The translations under genes and the position numbers were made by a program. Below the pieces are notes generated by a model. It did not search any database and was not told the DNA's origin. It saw only the letters and a list, made by a program, of their open reading frames with translations. A stretch of DNA of 64,000 bases, taken from NCBI GenBank assembly GCA_964427505.1, contig CAYRUO010000003.1, positions 304,486 through 368,485 of the forward strand, in the 5' to 3' direction. Each line of letters starts with the position of its first letter. Position 1 is the first letter of the stretch. Shown in pieces: positions 8,296 to 17,376 of this stretch. This DNA comes from Thermanaerothrix sp034436175 (GTDB lineage Bacteria > Chloroflexota > Anaerolineae > Anaerolineales > Anaerolineaceae).

Positions 8296-8304
8296 GAGTG
8301 AGTC

Positions 8305-9252
8305 ATGCGGGTGGTAGCCTTAGCAGGAGGCGTAGGTGGTGCGAAACTGGTGGATGGTCTGGCGGGCTGTATTCCACCAGACCACCTGACCGTTATCGTC
8401 AATACGGGGGATGACTTTCGGCACATGGGGCTGTACATTGCCCCGGATTTGGATACGGTTTGCTACACCCTGGCCGGAATGGCAAATCCAGAGACGGGTT
8501 GGGGGCGCCAAGGGGAAACCTGGACGGTCATGGAAGAGTTAGCGCGGTTAGGTGGGCCAACCTGGTTCCGCCTGGGAGATCGTGATTTAGCCACCCATCT
8601 TGAACGAACGCGCCGATTGCAGGAGGGAGAAACTCTTTCCCAAATTGTGTCTGCTTTTTGCCGCGCGTGGGGAATAGCGGTCAAAGTGCTTCCTATGTCC
8701 GATGATCCTGTCGCCACGATTGTGATTACCCAACAGGATGAAGAACTTGGTTTTCAAAACTACTTTGTGGCCCAGAGATGCGAACCTGAAGTAAAAGCCT
8801 TTCGCTTTGAAGGAGTCTCAACCGCGCGTCCCGCACCGGGTGTACTTGACGCTTTGAATGAAGCCGATTTGGTCATCATTTGTCCTTCTAATCCATGGGT
8901 GAGCATTGGGCCAATTCTTGAGGTGCCGGGGATTCGACGGGTGCTGGGTAGAAAACCGGTTGTAGCGGTTTCACCTATCATAGGTGGCCAAGCCTTAAAG
9001 GGACCGGCGGCAAAGATGTTCCGGGAAATGGGATGGCAGCCAAGCCCGCTGGCAGTGGCGCGTTATTATTCTGGCATATTGCAAGGTTTGGTTATTGATG
9101 TTTCGGATGCTGAATGGGCTGAAGAGATCCGACAACTCGGTATAATACCGGAGATGACCGATATTGTGATGCACAATGTTCAGGATCGTGTTCGCCTGGC
9201 AAAAGAGGTTATTGCTTTTGGTCAAAAGATAGCGGAGACTCTTAAGTTATGA
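8305..9252 (+). CDS. cofD: 2-phospho-L-lactate transferase (F420-0 synthesis)
   Basis: A 315-residue CofD/FbiA protein that begins with the signature VVALAGGVGGAKLVDGLA. It also has VNTGDDFRHMGLYIAPDLDTV and VAVSPIIGGQALKGPAAKM. It transfers the phospholactyl or phosphoenolpyruvyl moiety from the guanylylated donor to FO, giving F420-0 or its dehydro form. AGGAG precedes the ATG, 9 bases after cofE. Together with cofE and cofC it gives the late F420 pathway; FO synthase (cofG/cofH or fbiC) is not in the window. Confidence 0.95.
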   Translation: MRVVALAGGVGGAKLVDGLAGCIPPDHLTVIVNTGDDFRHMGLYIAPDLDTVCYTLAGMANPETGWGRQGETWTVMEELARLGGPTWFRLGDRDLATHLERTRRLQEGETLSQIVSAFCRAWGIAVKVLPMSDDPVATIVITQQDEELGFQNYFVAQRCEPEVKAFRFEGVSTARPAPGVLDALNEADLVIICPSNPWVSIGPILEVPGIRRVLGRKPVVAVSPIIGGQALKGPAAKMFREMGWQPSPLAVARYYSGILQGLVIDVSDAEWAEEIRQLGIIPEMTDIVMHNVQDRVRLAKEVIAFGQKIAETLKL

Positions 9253-9866
9253 GTACTTGGGCGATTGTTCCGGTTAAACCGATCTATCAAGGGAAATCAC
9301 GGTTGGCGGCTGTGTTATCCCAGCATGAACGAGTGCTTTTGAATCAGATGCTGTACGTGCATCTACTACAAGTGTTGCAGGACGTGGAAGAAATCGAAGA
9401 AATTCTGGTCGTCAGCCGCGATTCTTCGATCCTCTCAACAGCACGTCAGTATCGCGCTCGCACTTTACAGGAAGATGGGCGCATCAACCTGAATCTGGCT
9501 CTTCGGCGCGCCACGGCCATGGCTCAAATTTATGCCGCCAGCGAGGTGTTGATCTTGCCGGTAGATTTACCGTTGGCAAGCTCCGATGATGTTGGGGCAA
9601 TCCTCAAAGCGGCGCGCTTTGAGCGGGGTATTGTGATTGTGCCGGATCGTCACTTGCGAGGCACCAATGCGTTGCTGGTTCGACCGCCAGGAGTGTTAGA
9701 GTATCAGTTCGGTAATAATTCATTCGAAGCCCATTGTCGCCAGGCACACCAAAAAGGGTTAGAGGTGCGAACCTTGGAGTTACCTTCAATTGCGTTCGAC
9801 CTGGACTGGCCCGAAGATTTGGAGTACTGGCGCCAACACCAGTTAAACCCACTCACTCTATCATAA
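9249..9866 (+). CDS. cofC: 2-phospho-L-lactate / phosphoenolpyruvate guanylyltransferase
   Basis: A 205-residue nucleotidyltransferase of the CofC/FbiD family: WAIVPVKPIYQGKSRLA at the N-terminus is the GTP-binding start. VLILPVDLPLASSDDV holds the metal-binding Asp pair and GTNALLVRPPG follows. It makes the guanylylated phospholactate or PEP donor used by CofD. The ATG overlaps the cofD stop by 4 bases. Whether it prefers 2-phospholactate or PEP cannot be told by eye. Confidence 0.92.
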   Translation: MSTWAIVPVKPIYQGKSRLAAVLSQHERVLLNQMLYVHLLQVLQDVEEIEEILVVSRDSSILSTARQYRARTLQEDGRINLNLALRRATAMAQIYAASEVLILPVDLPLASSDDVGAILKAARFERGIVIVPDRHLRGTNALLVRPPGVLEYQFGNNSFEAHCRQAHQKGLEVRTLELPSIAFDLDWPEDLEYWRQHQLNPLTLS

Positions 9867-9881
9867 CCCCAGGAGGAAAGC

Positions 9882-10877
9882 ATGGAACGTGTAGCACTCT
9901 ACTTACAAGATGCCCATGATCTGCGCGAAGGGCTGGAATTTGTTCGTTATGCTGAGCAACGGGGTTTCGAGGCAGTATGGCAAGCCGAAAGCCGTTTGGT
10001 GCGGGATGCCATTGTGCCCATGGCGGCTTATGCTGCGGTCACCGAACGGATTAAGATTGGTTCAGGGGTAATCAATAACTGGACCCGCAACATCGGTCTG
10101 TTGGCGGCAACGTTTCTGACCTTGGATGATTTAGCGCCTAATCGGATTATCTGTGGTATTGGTGCCTGGTGGGATCCTTTGGCACGCAATGTGGGCATTG
10201 AGCGTAAGAAGCCATTGGTGGCCATGCGCGAGACGGTAATTGTGTTGCGCCGCCTGCTCAATATGGAACGAGTTACGTTTCATGGTGAATTCATCCATGT
10301 GGAAGGGATTGAACTGGATGTTGTCCACGGGCGGCGTGAACCGCGCAATGTGCCGATCATGATCGGCGCCACTGGAGATCAAATGATGGAATTGGCCGGG
10401 GAGATTGCCGATGGGGTGGTGCTCAATTACTGCGTGCCCCCGGAGTATAACTATCGGGCGATGGAATTGCTGGATAAAGGCGCTAAGAAAGCCGGGCGCC
10501 GGGTGGATGATTTAGACCGTCCGCAACTTATTGTGTGCTCGGTGGACCCGGATCATGATCGTGCAATTGATACGACGCGCGAATTGCTGTGCCAGTATTT
10601 AGCCCAACAACCACACATCGCGAAAGCGTCTGGTGTTTCGCCGGATGTGGTAGCGGAAATTCAAAGCATCTTGGGTTGGCCGGCTACTCACGAACAAATT
10701 CAAAAAGCCAAGCATCTGGTCCCAGAGGACTTGATTTATCGCATCACGGCTTCGGGTACACCCGAAGAAGCCAAAGCCAAGGTTAAAGAATACCTCAAGA
10801 CTGGGGCAACCTGCCCGATTTTGTATCCGGTGGGTGGTGATTATAAACTTCTCATCGACACCTTTGCCCAGATCTAA
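9882..10877 (+). CDS. LLM-class F420-dependent oxidoreductase (Mer-like)
   Basis: A 331-residue luciferase-like monooxygenase fold (TIM barrel). The N-terminal half has GLEFVRYAEQRGFEAVWQAE, IKIGSGVINNWTRN and GIGAWWDPLARNVGI, close to methylene-H4MPT reductase-type F420 enzymes rather than FMN luciferases. A strong AGGAGGA lies before the ATG, 15 bases after cofC. Such enzymes pass hydride from reduced F420 to a substrate, or the reverse; the substrate is unknown. Its place between the F420 genes and the Mo hydroxylase suggests action in the same catabolic route. Confidence 0.87.
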   Translation: MERVALYLQDAHDLREGLEFVRYAEQRGFEAVWQAESRLVRDAIVPMAAYAAVTERIKIGSGVINNWTRNIGLLAATFLTLDDLAPNRIICGIGAWWDPLARNVGIERKKPLVAMRETVIVLRRLLNMERVTFHGEFIHVEGIELDVVHGRREPRNVPIMIGATGDQMMELAGEIADGVVLNYCVPPEYNYRAMELLDKGAKKAGRRVDDLDRPQLIVCSVDPDHDRAIDTTRELLCQYLAQQPHIAKASGVSPDVVAEIQSILGWPATHEQIQKAKHLVPEDLIYRITASGTPEEAKAKVKEYLKTGATCPILYPVGGDYKLLIDTFAQI

Positions 10878-10895
10878 TCTCGGCTCTTGCAGAAA

Positions 10896-10921
10896 GGCCA
10901 CCTGGGTCTTCCCGGGTGGCC
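10896..10921 (+). other. Intergenic hairpin between the F420 block and the Mo hydroxylase block
   Basis: An 11-bp stem GGCCACCTGGG/CCCGGGTGGCC (one T-G pair) with loop TCTT. It is followed by CTCAATAAGGAGG rather than a T run, so it is unlikely to terminate fully. It more likely sets mRNA stability or relative expression at the boundary between two functional blocks. Confidence 0.55.
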
Positions 10922-10941
10922 CTCAATAAGGAGGGTTGGTC

Positions 10942-11694
10942 ATGATCATCGAGTATCATCGTCCTAAGTCACTAGATGAGGCGGTGGCTTTGTTACAGCG
11001 CCCATATCCTCTTACCATTCCGCTAGGGGGTGGGATCACGGTGAGCCGGATGAAAGAACCGGACTGCGCTGTGGTTGATCTGCAGGATCTGGGTTTGAAT
11101 CAAATTGTCTCTCAAGGCAATATCATAAAGATTGGCGCTGCGGTTACTTTGCAGCAGTTAGTAGAGGATGAGGGTCTTCAGCCTGAGTTGTCCCTGGCCG
11201 CTCGCAAAGAGACAACTTACAATCTGCGTCAACGCGCTACTGTGGCCGGAAGCATTGTAAGTGGTGATGGTCGTTCCCATTTGCTGACCGTTTTACTGGC
11301 GCTGGATGCGACGTTGATCTGGGCGCCGGGAGAAAAGCAGACGTCCCTGGGTGATTATTTGGCTTTACGAGGGGCTCGTCCTTTGGATGGAGTATTAATT
11401 ACTGAAATTCGTGTAGCCAAAAATGCTCAACTGAAATATGAATATGTTGCCCGTACCCCGGAAGATCGCCCAATTCTTCTGGTCGCTGTAGCCAAATGGC
11501 CCTCTGGACGTACTCGGACCGTTGTGGGAGGTTTTGGCAAAGCACCCGGCTTGGTGGTGGATGGACCGGATGCCGGTGGTGCCCCGATGGCACTTCGTGC
11601 GATGCTACAAGACGCAGGGGACGAATGGGCAAGTGCTACCTATCGTCAAGAGGTTGCTCAAGTGTTACTAAAGCGTTGCTTGAGCGCATTATGA
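10942..11694 (+). CDS. FAD-binding subunit of xanthine dehydrogenase-family Mo hydroxylase
   Basis: The start at 10942 is chosen because AAGGAGG lies 7 bases upstream. The 250-residue protein has the FAD_binding_5 start IIEYHRPKSLDEAVALLQ, a PLGGGITVSR pyrophosphate loop and the RQRATVAGSIVSGDGRS motif of the second FAD site. This medium subunit passes electrons from the 2Fe-2S centres to the final acceptor. It sits 18 bases before the fused 2Fe-2S/Mo subunit and corresponds in context to E. coli YgfM next to XdhD. Confidence 0.9.
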   Translation: MIIEYHRPKSLDEAVALLQRPYPLTIPLGGGITVSRMKEPDCAVVDLQDLGLNQIVSQGNIIKIGAAVTLQQLVEDEGLQPELSLAARKETTYNLRQRATVAGSIVSGDGRSHLLTVLLALDATLIWAPGEKQTSLGDYLALRGARPLDGVLITEIRVAKNAQLKYEYVARTPEDRPILLVAVAKWPSGRTRTVVGGFGKAPGLVVDGPDAGGAPMALRAMLQDAGDEWASATYRQEVAQVLLKRCLSAL

Positions 11695-11712
11695 GGACTT
11701 AAGGAGGGAGCC

Positions 11713-14700
11713 ATGCAGATTAAACTCTGGGTCAACGGCGTAGAACAAGAATGGCATGTGGCCCCTAATGAAACATTATTGGCTGCTTTGCGTCGCCATG
11801 GTTATTATGGTGTAAAAGATGGTGGTTGTCAGCATGGGGAGTGCGGCGCCTGTGCTGTGTTGTTAGATGGCATACCAACTAACACGTGTGTCATGTTGGC
11901 GGCTCAAGCCGATGGACATCGCATTGAAACGATAGAAGGGATGGGGAAACACCCTGACTTGGGTTGGCGCAAAACGGAAGGCCTGCACCCGATTCAACAG
12001 GCGTTGGTAGAGAGCGGCGCGATACAATGTGGTTACTGTACCCCTGCAATCGCTCTCGCCGCCAAATCTCTGTTGGATCGTAATCCAAACCCGACTGAAG
12101 ACGAAGTTCGTGAGGCTATATCGGGGGTATTGTGTCGTTGCACCGGGTATCTGAAACCGGTGCAGGCAATCTTACGCGCTGCAGCAATGATGCGCGGCGA
12201 AGAGGTGCCCCCGATTGAGGGTGAGGTTGAAACCTTAGCCTTTCCAACCGATTGGCCGGGTTCGGGTGAGGATGCTACAACAGCGAAACCCGGATCGGAG
12301 TCCTCACCCCTGGTGCGCACCCAAGTGATGCCGCGCATCTGGACGGTCATGCGTCCGGAGAGACAGGCAATGCAGAGAGTCGGTAAACCCGAGATCAAGG
12401 TGGATGCGGTTAAACTGGTTCAGGGGAAACCGGCCTTTGCTGCCGACATCGAGATGCGGGGCATGTTGATTGCCAAGGTATTGCATAGTCCGGTGGCGCA
12501 TGCTCGAATAAAACGCATTGATGTTTCGAAAGCGCGTGCGCTGCCCGGTGTTGCGGCAGTACTTACCTATAAGGATATTCCGCGTGTTCCATATTCCACT
12601 GCCGGCCAATCCGATCCTATCCCCGGCCCATTAGATACTTTCTCGTTGGACGAGAAAGTGCGGTTTGTGGGAGACCGCGTGGCGTTTGTGGCGGCCGAAA
12701 CCGAGGAAATTGCCGAACAAGCCTTGAAGTTGATTGAAGTAGAATATGAACCATTGCCGGCGATATTAGATCCGGAGGATGCGCTGAAAGAGGGGGCACC
12801 GATCATCCATGATGAGCCTGATTATGTAAACTTCGCCGAGTCGGATCCTAAACGTAACCTTGCTGCCCAGATTCGGATTGACATCGGCGATGTCGAAAAA
12901 GGTTTCCAAGAAGCCGATCGCATTTATGAGGCTGAGTACGAGGTTCCCAAGGTTCAACAGTCTCACATCGAACCTCATGTTGTAGTTACCTATTGGGATG
13001 AGGATGATCGTTTGGTGATTCGCACCAGCACCCAGGTACCGTTCCACGTACGTCGTATTTTGGCTCCAGTTTTAGGTCTGCCGATCAAGCGCATTCGAGT
13101 GATTAAGCCACGCATTGGTGGCGGATTTGGCGGTAAACAGGAAGTGCTCATTGAGGATGTCGCGGCTCATCTGACCATTGCGACCGGCCGCCCGGTGATG
13201 TATGTTTATACCCGCGAAGAAGAATTCACTGCGGCGCGTTCGCGTCATCCGATGCGCATACGAATGAAAACCGGGGTTAAACTGGATGGTACGATCACGG
13301 CCAATGCGATGTATGTCCTGAGCGATACCGGTGCTTATGGCTGCCATGGATTGACGGTTACCGGGAACACGGGGCACAAGGCAATGGCGCTATACGTTGG
13401 TGATGGCGAATATCGTAAGGCGCCCAATATCCGCTTCTACGCCGACGTGGTGTATACCAACAAACCGCCATCCGGGGCATACCGGGGTTATGGCGTCCCC
13501 CAGGGCTTTTGGGCTGTTGAGCGCCATATGGAGCGCATTGCCCGCGATTTGGGTTTAGATCCCATTGCATTTCGTCTGAAAAATGCCATCCGTGCGGGTG
13601 AGTTGCATCCATTTAGCACGGCATGGAGCGAAGGACGTGAGCCTCGTCCGGAAATCATCCATACGGTTGGCTTGGAGGAATGCGTCGCCCAGGGTAAAGC
13701 CGTTATTGGCTGGGATCAAAAGTACGGAAATCCAGAATGGCATCAGGTGCCCGGAAAGCCTCACTTACGCCGCGGCATCGGCGTGGCAATGGTCATGCAG
13801 GGGACGGCTATACCATATCTAGATATGGGCGGTGCCTCGATTAAGATGAACGATGATGGTTCATTCAATTTGATGGTTGGGGCGACTGACCTGGGAACTG
13901 GTTCGGACACTGTATTGGCGCAAATGGCTGCAGAGGTGCTGGGTGTACCGGTTGAGGACATTATTGTCTATTCTTCTGACACCGATTTTACCCCCTTTGA
14001 CAAGGGCGCTTATGCCTCGAGCACGACCTATATTTCTGGTGCGGCGGTGGTAAAAGCGGCTCAACAGGCGGCCGAACGGATTCGAATTCGGGCGGCGAAA
14101 ATGTTGAATAATCGGGGTAATGGCCACGGTGAGGTGAAGCCCGAGGAGATTCGCTTGGCAGACCGAAAGGCCGTTGCCCCAGATGGTCGTTTTGTAACCA
14201 TGGAGGAGATTGCACTTAACAGTCTCCATCACGCAGATCAAGAGCAGATTATGGGCATTGGCTCTTATGTTTCTCCGGTTGCGCCACCACCTTTTGCGGC
14301 TCAATTTGCCGAGGTTACCGTAGATATCGAAACCGGCGCAGTGACGGTGGATCGGTTGGTGATGGCGGTGGATTCTGGCGTCATCGTCAATCCGATCACA
14401 GCGTCTGGGCAAATTGAAGGGGGGATGACCCAGGCGCTGGGGTATGCGGTTTGCGAAGAACTCAAATACGACGAGCAAGGGCGCCCGCGCGAAAAAGACT
14501 GGCTGAATTACCATATTTTCCGCGCCAATGAGATGCCGAAGTTAGAGACCATCTTTGTCGAGACGTTTGAACCCTCTCACCCGTTTGGCGTGAAGGCTGT
14601 AGCTGAGATACCTATGGATGGCGTGGCGCCCGCCGTGGCGAACGCAGTGCTCGATGCGTGCGGCGCCGATATTCTGGATAATCCGTTGACTCCGGAGAAG

Positions 14701-14727
14701 GTCTGGCGTGCATTAAGGCGAAAGTAG
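11713..14727 (+). CDS. XdhD-like molybdenum hydroxylase, fused 2Fe-2S and Mo-binding subunits
   Basis: At 1004 residues this joins the small and large subunits in one chain. Residues 1-155 hold two 2Fe-2S centres (C39, C44, C47, C59; then C106, C109, C141, C143). From about residue 210 follow the a/b hammerhead and Mo-binding domains, with GGGFGGKQE, PSGAYRGYG and the catalytic Glu region FGVKAVAEIPMDG near the C-terminus. The arrangement matches E. coli XdhD, linked to selenium-dependent hydroxylation of purines; unlike XdhD, all 2Fe-2S cysteines are present. The substrate is not determinable, but a purine or related heterocycle is likely given ssnA. Start ATG follows AAGGAGGGAGCC. Confidence 0.92.
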   Translation: MQIKLWVNGVEQEWHVAPNETLLAALRRHGYYGVKDGGCQHGECGACAVLLDGIPTNTCVMLAAQADGHRIETIEGMGKHPDLGWRKTEGLHPIQQALVESGAIQCGYCTPAIALAAKSLLDRNPNPTEDEVREAISGVLCRCTGYLKPVQAILRAAAMMRGEEVPPIEGEVETLAFPTDWPGSGEDATTAKPGSESSPLVRTQVMPRIWTVMRPERQAMQRVGKPEIKVDAVKLVQGKPAFAADIEMRGMLIAKVLHSPVAHARIKRIDVSKARALPGVAAVLTYKDIPRVPYSTAGQSDPIPGPLDTFSLDEKVRFVGDRVAFVAAETEEIAEQALKLIEVEYEPLPAILDPEDALKEGAPIIHDEPDYVNFAESDPKRNLAAQIRIDIGDVEKGFQEADRIYEAEYEVPKVQQSHIEPHVVVTYWDEDDRLVIRTSTQVPFHVRRILAPVLGLPIKRIRVIKPRIGGGFGGKQEVLIEDVAAHLTIATGRPVMYVYTREEEFTAARSRHPMRIRMKTGVKLDGTITANAMYVLSDTGAYGCHGLTVTGNTGHKAMALYVGDGEYRKAPNIRFYADVVYTNKPPSGAYRGYGVPQGFWAVERHMERIARDLGLDPIAFRLKNAIRAGELHPFSTAWSEGREPRPEIIHTVGLEECVAQGKAVIGWDQKYGNPEWHQVPGKPHLRRGIGVAMVMQGTAIPYLDMGGASIKMNDDGSFNLMVGATDLGTGSDTVLAQMAAEVLGVPVEDIIVYSSDTDFTPFDKGAYASSTTYISGAAVVKAAQQAAERIRIRAAKMLNNRGNGHGEVKPEEIRLADRKAVAPDGRFVTMEEIALNSLHHADQEQIMGIGSYVSPVAPPPFAAQFAEVTVDIETGAVTVDRLVMAVDSGVIVNPITASGQIEGGMTQALGYAVCEELKYDEQGRPREKDWLNYHIFRANEMPKLETIFVETFEPSHPFGVKAVAEIPMDGVAPAVANAVLDACGADILDNPLTPEKVWRALRRK

Positions 14728-14740
14728 GGTTAGTTTGGCT

Positions 14741-15541
14741 ATGAGCGTAGAGATTTATCGGGAAGTGATTAACCTGGCCGAAAAGGGAGAGGCGGGGGCG
14801 CTGTGCACAATTGTTTATGCACGGGGCTCCACGCCTCGCCATGCCGGAAGTAAAATGTTAGTGTATGCTGATGGTCGCTTTGTGGGTACCGTCGGCGGTG
14901 GCGAACTGGAAAGTCGGGTCATAAAGGAAGCGCTGGCGGCTATCCAGGATGGACGGGTGCGCTTGTTGCGGTATGATATGGTGGATCCGCAGCGGGGTGA
15001 TCCTGGAGTCTGTGGCGGCCAATTGGAGGTTTATGTGGAACCTATTCTCCCCAAACCGATGATCGTTGTTATCGGGGGAGGCCATGTAGGCAAAGCGGTA
15101 GTCCATTTGGCGAAATGGCTCGGCTTTCGTGTTGCGGTTTGCGATGATCGCCCAGAATTTTGCAACCCCGAATTCAACCCCGAGGCGGACGAGTTCTATC
15201 CGGTTCCTATGGCGGAATTGCCACAGCACCTGCGCATTCACCCACAAACGTATCTCATCCTTACAACTCGCGGCAGCGCGGTGGATGTGGAAGGCTTGCC
15301 TGCGCTTCTGGAGACCCCTGCGGCATATATTGGCGTCATTGGTTCAAAGCGCCGCTGGGCAGTAACTCGTAAGGCCCTCTTGGAGCGCGGTGTCTCAGAA
15401 GAGGCACTGAACCGGGTGGTTTCACCGATTGGGTTGGAGATAAACGCCGAGACCCCTGAAGAGATCGCTGTGAGCATTATGGCTGAAATCATCATGTTGC
15501 GTAATGGCGGCAATGGCCGGCGCATGAAAGAAAACCAATAA
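14741..15541 (+). CDS. xdhC: XdhC/CoxI family Mo hydroxylase maturation protein
   Basis: A 266-residue protein with an N-terminal XdhC-CoxI domain (LCTIVYARGSTPRHAGSKML, GTVGGGELES) and a C-terminal Rossmann domain (VIGGGHVGKAVVHLAKWLGF, GVIGSKRRW). XdhC proteins bind the molybdenum cofactor, support its sulfuration and insert it into the apoenzyme. The ATG at 14741 is preferred over the in-frame TTG at 14735. It lies 13 bases after the Mo subunit it probably serves. Confidence 0.92.
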   Translation: MSVEIYREVINLAEKGEAGALCTIVYARGSTPRHAGSKMLVYADGRFVGTVGGGELESRVIKEALAAIQDGRVRLLRYDMVDPQRGDPGVCGGQLEVYVEPILPKPMIVVIGGGHVGKAVVHLAKWLGFRVAVCDDRPEFCNPEFNPEADEFYPVPMAELPQHLRIHPQTYLILTTRGSAVDVEGLPALLETPAAYIGVIGSKRRWAVTRKALLERGVSEEALNRVVSPIGLEINAETPEEIAVSIMAEIIMLRNGGNGRRMKENQ

Positions 15542-15553
15542 GGAGGAATCCCT

Positions 15554-16978
15554 ATGTGGCAGAACTATGTCAGCGCGGCATCATTAGATGATGCATTAAA
15601 AGTTTTGGCTGAGAAACGTGAGAAAGCCCGTGTGGTGGCCGGTGCAACCGATCTTATTTTGGAGATTGAACGCGGTGTTCGTAAGGGCATTGAGACCTTG
15701 GTGGATGTCACGCGTATTCCTAACCTGGATCAAATCGTCTTGGATGAAGATGGTAATTTACACATAGGTCCTCTTGTAACACATAACCACTGCGTGGCTT
15801 CAAAGTTAATCCGCGAATACGCACTGCCATTAGCCCAGGCGACTTGGGAAGTGGGCTCGCCTCAAATTCGCAATCGCGGCACAATTGCCGGAAACCTGAT
15901 CACGGCCTCGCCCGCAAACGACACTATTACCCCCCTTATGGCCCTGGACGCCAAGGTGCGTTTGCGCTCATTGCGCGGCGAACGGGTGGTAGCGTTGAAA
16001 GATTTTTACACTGGAGTTCGGCGGACGGTACTTGAGCCAGATGAAATCTTGGTGGATATTGTCTTTCCGGCCCTAAAACCCCATCAGCGCGGAGTTTTTT
16101 TGAAATATGCCCTACGCCGTGCACAAGCCATTTCGGTGGTTAATGCGGCTATCGTGTTGACTTTTGAAAATCAGCGGGTGAATAAGGCTGCTATTACATT
16201 GGGTGCCGTGGCACCAACGATCATCCATGCTGCTGATGCTGAAGCGTATCTGGAGGGCCGGTCGCTTGACTCTGAAACCATTCAGCGCGTGGCCGAGTTA
16301 GCCATGCACGCCGCGCGTCCTATCTCAGATATCCGCGGCTCTGCTGAATATCGGCGTTATATGGTGGGTGTTCTGGTCCGGCGCGGATTAACCGCGATTG
16401 CTCAAGGGCGCGAACGAGGTAGCTTGCCCGAAGCACCGGTTCTGCTGTGGGGTAAGAGCAGTCCTAACTCAAAGGGTCTGGCAAAAACGATAGTTCATAC
16501 TCCGAACACTCCCATTCAAACGGTTATCAACGGCAAGCCCTACGAATTCAGTACCGGCCAAAATAAAACCCTCTTGCGCCTCTTGCGTGAGGAAGCAGGT
16601 CTAATTGGCACCAAAGAGGGTTGCGCAGAAGGAGAATGTGGTGCATGTACCGTTTTCTTAGACGGGGTTGCTGTGATGAGTTGCATGGTGCCGGCGGTGC
16701 GGGCGCATCAGGCTGAAATTCGCACCATTGAAGGAATCGCAGAAGGCGACCGCCTACATCCGGTGCAACAGGCGTTTGTGGAGGAAGGTGCAGTTCAGTG
16801 CGGCTATTGTACGCCTGGATTTATTATGTCGGCGGTTAAACTTCTCGAAGAGAAGCCGCGTCCCTCGATTGAGGATATTCAGTATGCGATCACCGGTAAT
16901 TTATGCCGGTGCACCGGATATTACAAGATTATTCAGGCTATAGAGCGCGCAGCGGAGCAACAAACGGAGATGATGTGA
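15554..16978 (+). CDS. Fused FAD-binding and 2Fe-2S subunit of a second Mo hydroxylase
   Basis: This 474-residue chain has a CoxM/FAD_binding_5 domain first (residues 1-290: VVAGATDLILEIERG, NRGTIAGNLITASPANDT) and a CoxS-type 2Fe-2S domain second (from about 312). Cluster cysteines appear in GCAEGECGACTVFLDG (C357, C362, C365) and CGYCTPGF, with a final CRCTGYYKI. In most relatives these are separate proteins, or fused in the opposite order in eukaryotic XDH. A strong AAGGAGGA precedes the ATG. The stop overlaps the next start by one base (TGATG). Confidence 0.92.
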   Translation: MWQNYVSAASLDDALKVLAEKREKARVVAGATDLILEIERGVRKGIETLVDVTRIPNLDQIVLDEDGNLHIGPLVTHNHCVASKLIREYALPLAQATWEVGSPQIRNRGTIAGNLITASPANDTITPLMALDAKVRLRSLRGERVVALKDFYTGVRRTVLEPDEILVDIVFPALKPHQRGVFLKYALRRAQAISVVNAAIVLTFENQRVNKAAITLGAVAPTIIHAADAEAYLEGRSLDSETIQRVAELAMHAARPISDIRGSAEYRRYMVGVLVRRGLTAIAQGRERGSLPEAPVLLWGKSSPNSKGLAKTIVHTPNTPIQTVINGKPYEFSTGQNKTLLRLLREEAGLIGTKEGCAEGECGACTVFLDGVAVMSCMVPAVRAHQAEIRTIEGIAEGDRLHPVQQAFVEEGAVQCGYCTPGFIMSAVKLLEEKPRPSIEDIQYAITGNLCRCTGYYKIIQAIERAAEQQTEMM

Positions 16979-17355
16979 TGGGCAAGTATACCGACTATAA
17001 GCGCCAACCGTCCTTAAGTGAGCGTGAAGCCAGTACAAAGTTACACCCTATTTGGCAAGGGGTGGGATTTGGGCTGATGATTCTTACGCCGTTGTTGGGT
17101 TACTTTGGAGCATTAGCATTATTGGAAGAAAATTCGCGCCGCAATTGGGTAGCCATACCGGCAGACTTATTGGCTCCAGGAAAAGACCCATTGTTATATG
17201 CAAAAATCATTTTAACGGTGGCGTTGATGTTGGTGATTTTTACCATTTTCCAATTATTCACGTATGTGCTCTATCGCCTCTTTGGCCCTTCGCGCTACGG
17301 CCCTCTGGATGTGCCGCCGGTAGCTTATCCTAAACGTAGGAAGAAACAGCGCTGA
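16978..17355 (+). CDS. Small two-helix membrane protein within the Mo hydroxylase operon, function unknown
   Basis: I do not recognise a family. The 125-residue product starts with a polar, charged segment (MGKYTDYKRQPSLSEREAST). It has one membrane helix near residues 28-50, a short polar loop, a second helix near 73-98, and a basic tail ending KRRKKQR. Positive tails at both ends suggest both termini are cytoplasmic. It is translationally coupled (TGATG) to the FAD/2Fe-2S gene and lies 21 bases before the Mo subunit, so it may tether the enzyme to the membrane or link it to an electron acceptor. That role is an inference from position only. Confidence 0.8.
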   Translation: MGKYTDYKRQPSLSEREASTKLHPIWQGVGFGLMILTPLLGYFGALALLEENSRRNWVAIPADLLAPGKDPLLYAKIILTVALMLVIFTIFQLFTYVLYRLFGPSRYGPLDVPPVAYPKRRKKQR

Positions 17356-17376
17356 GCAATCTCTTGGAGGAACCCC

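Noticed and set aside
13861..14514. A 217-codon open frame opposite the XdhD-like gene
   Set aside because: It lies wholly inside a strongly supported gene, its product has no recognisable domain, and its composition is that of an antisense shadow.
11713..14727. Selenocysteine in the Se-dependent hydroxylase
   Set aside because: The frame is open throughout with no in-frame TGA. In this enzyme group selenium is a cofactor bound at the Mo site, not part of the chain.
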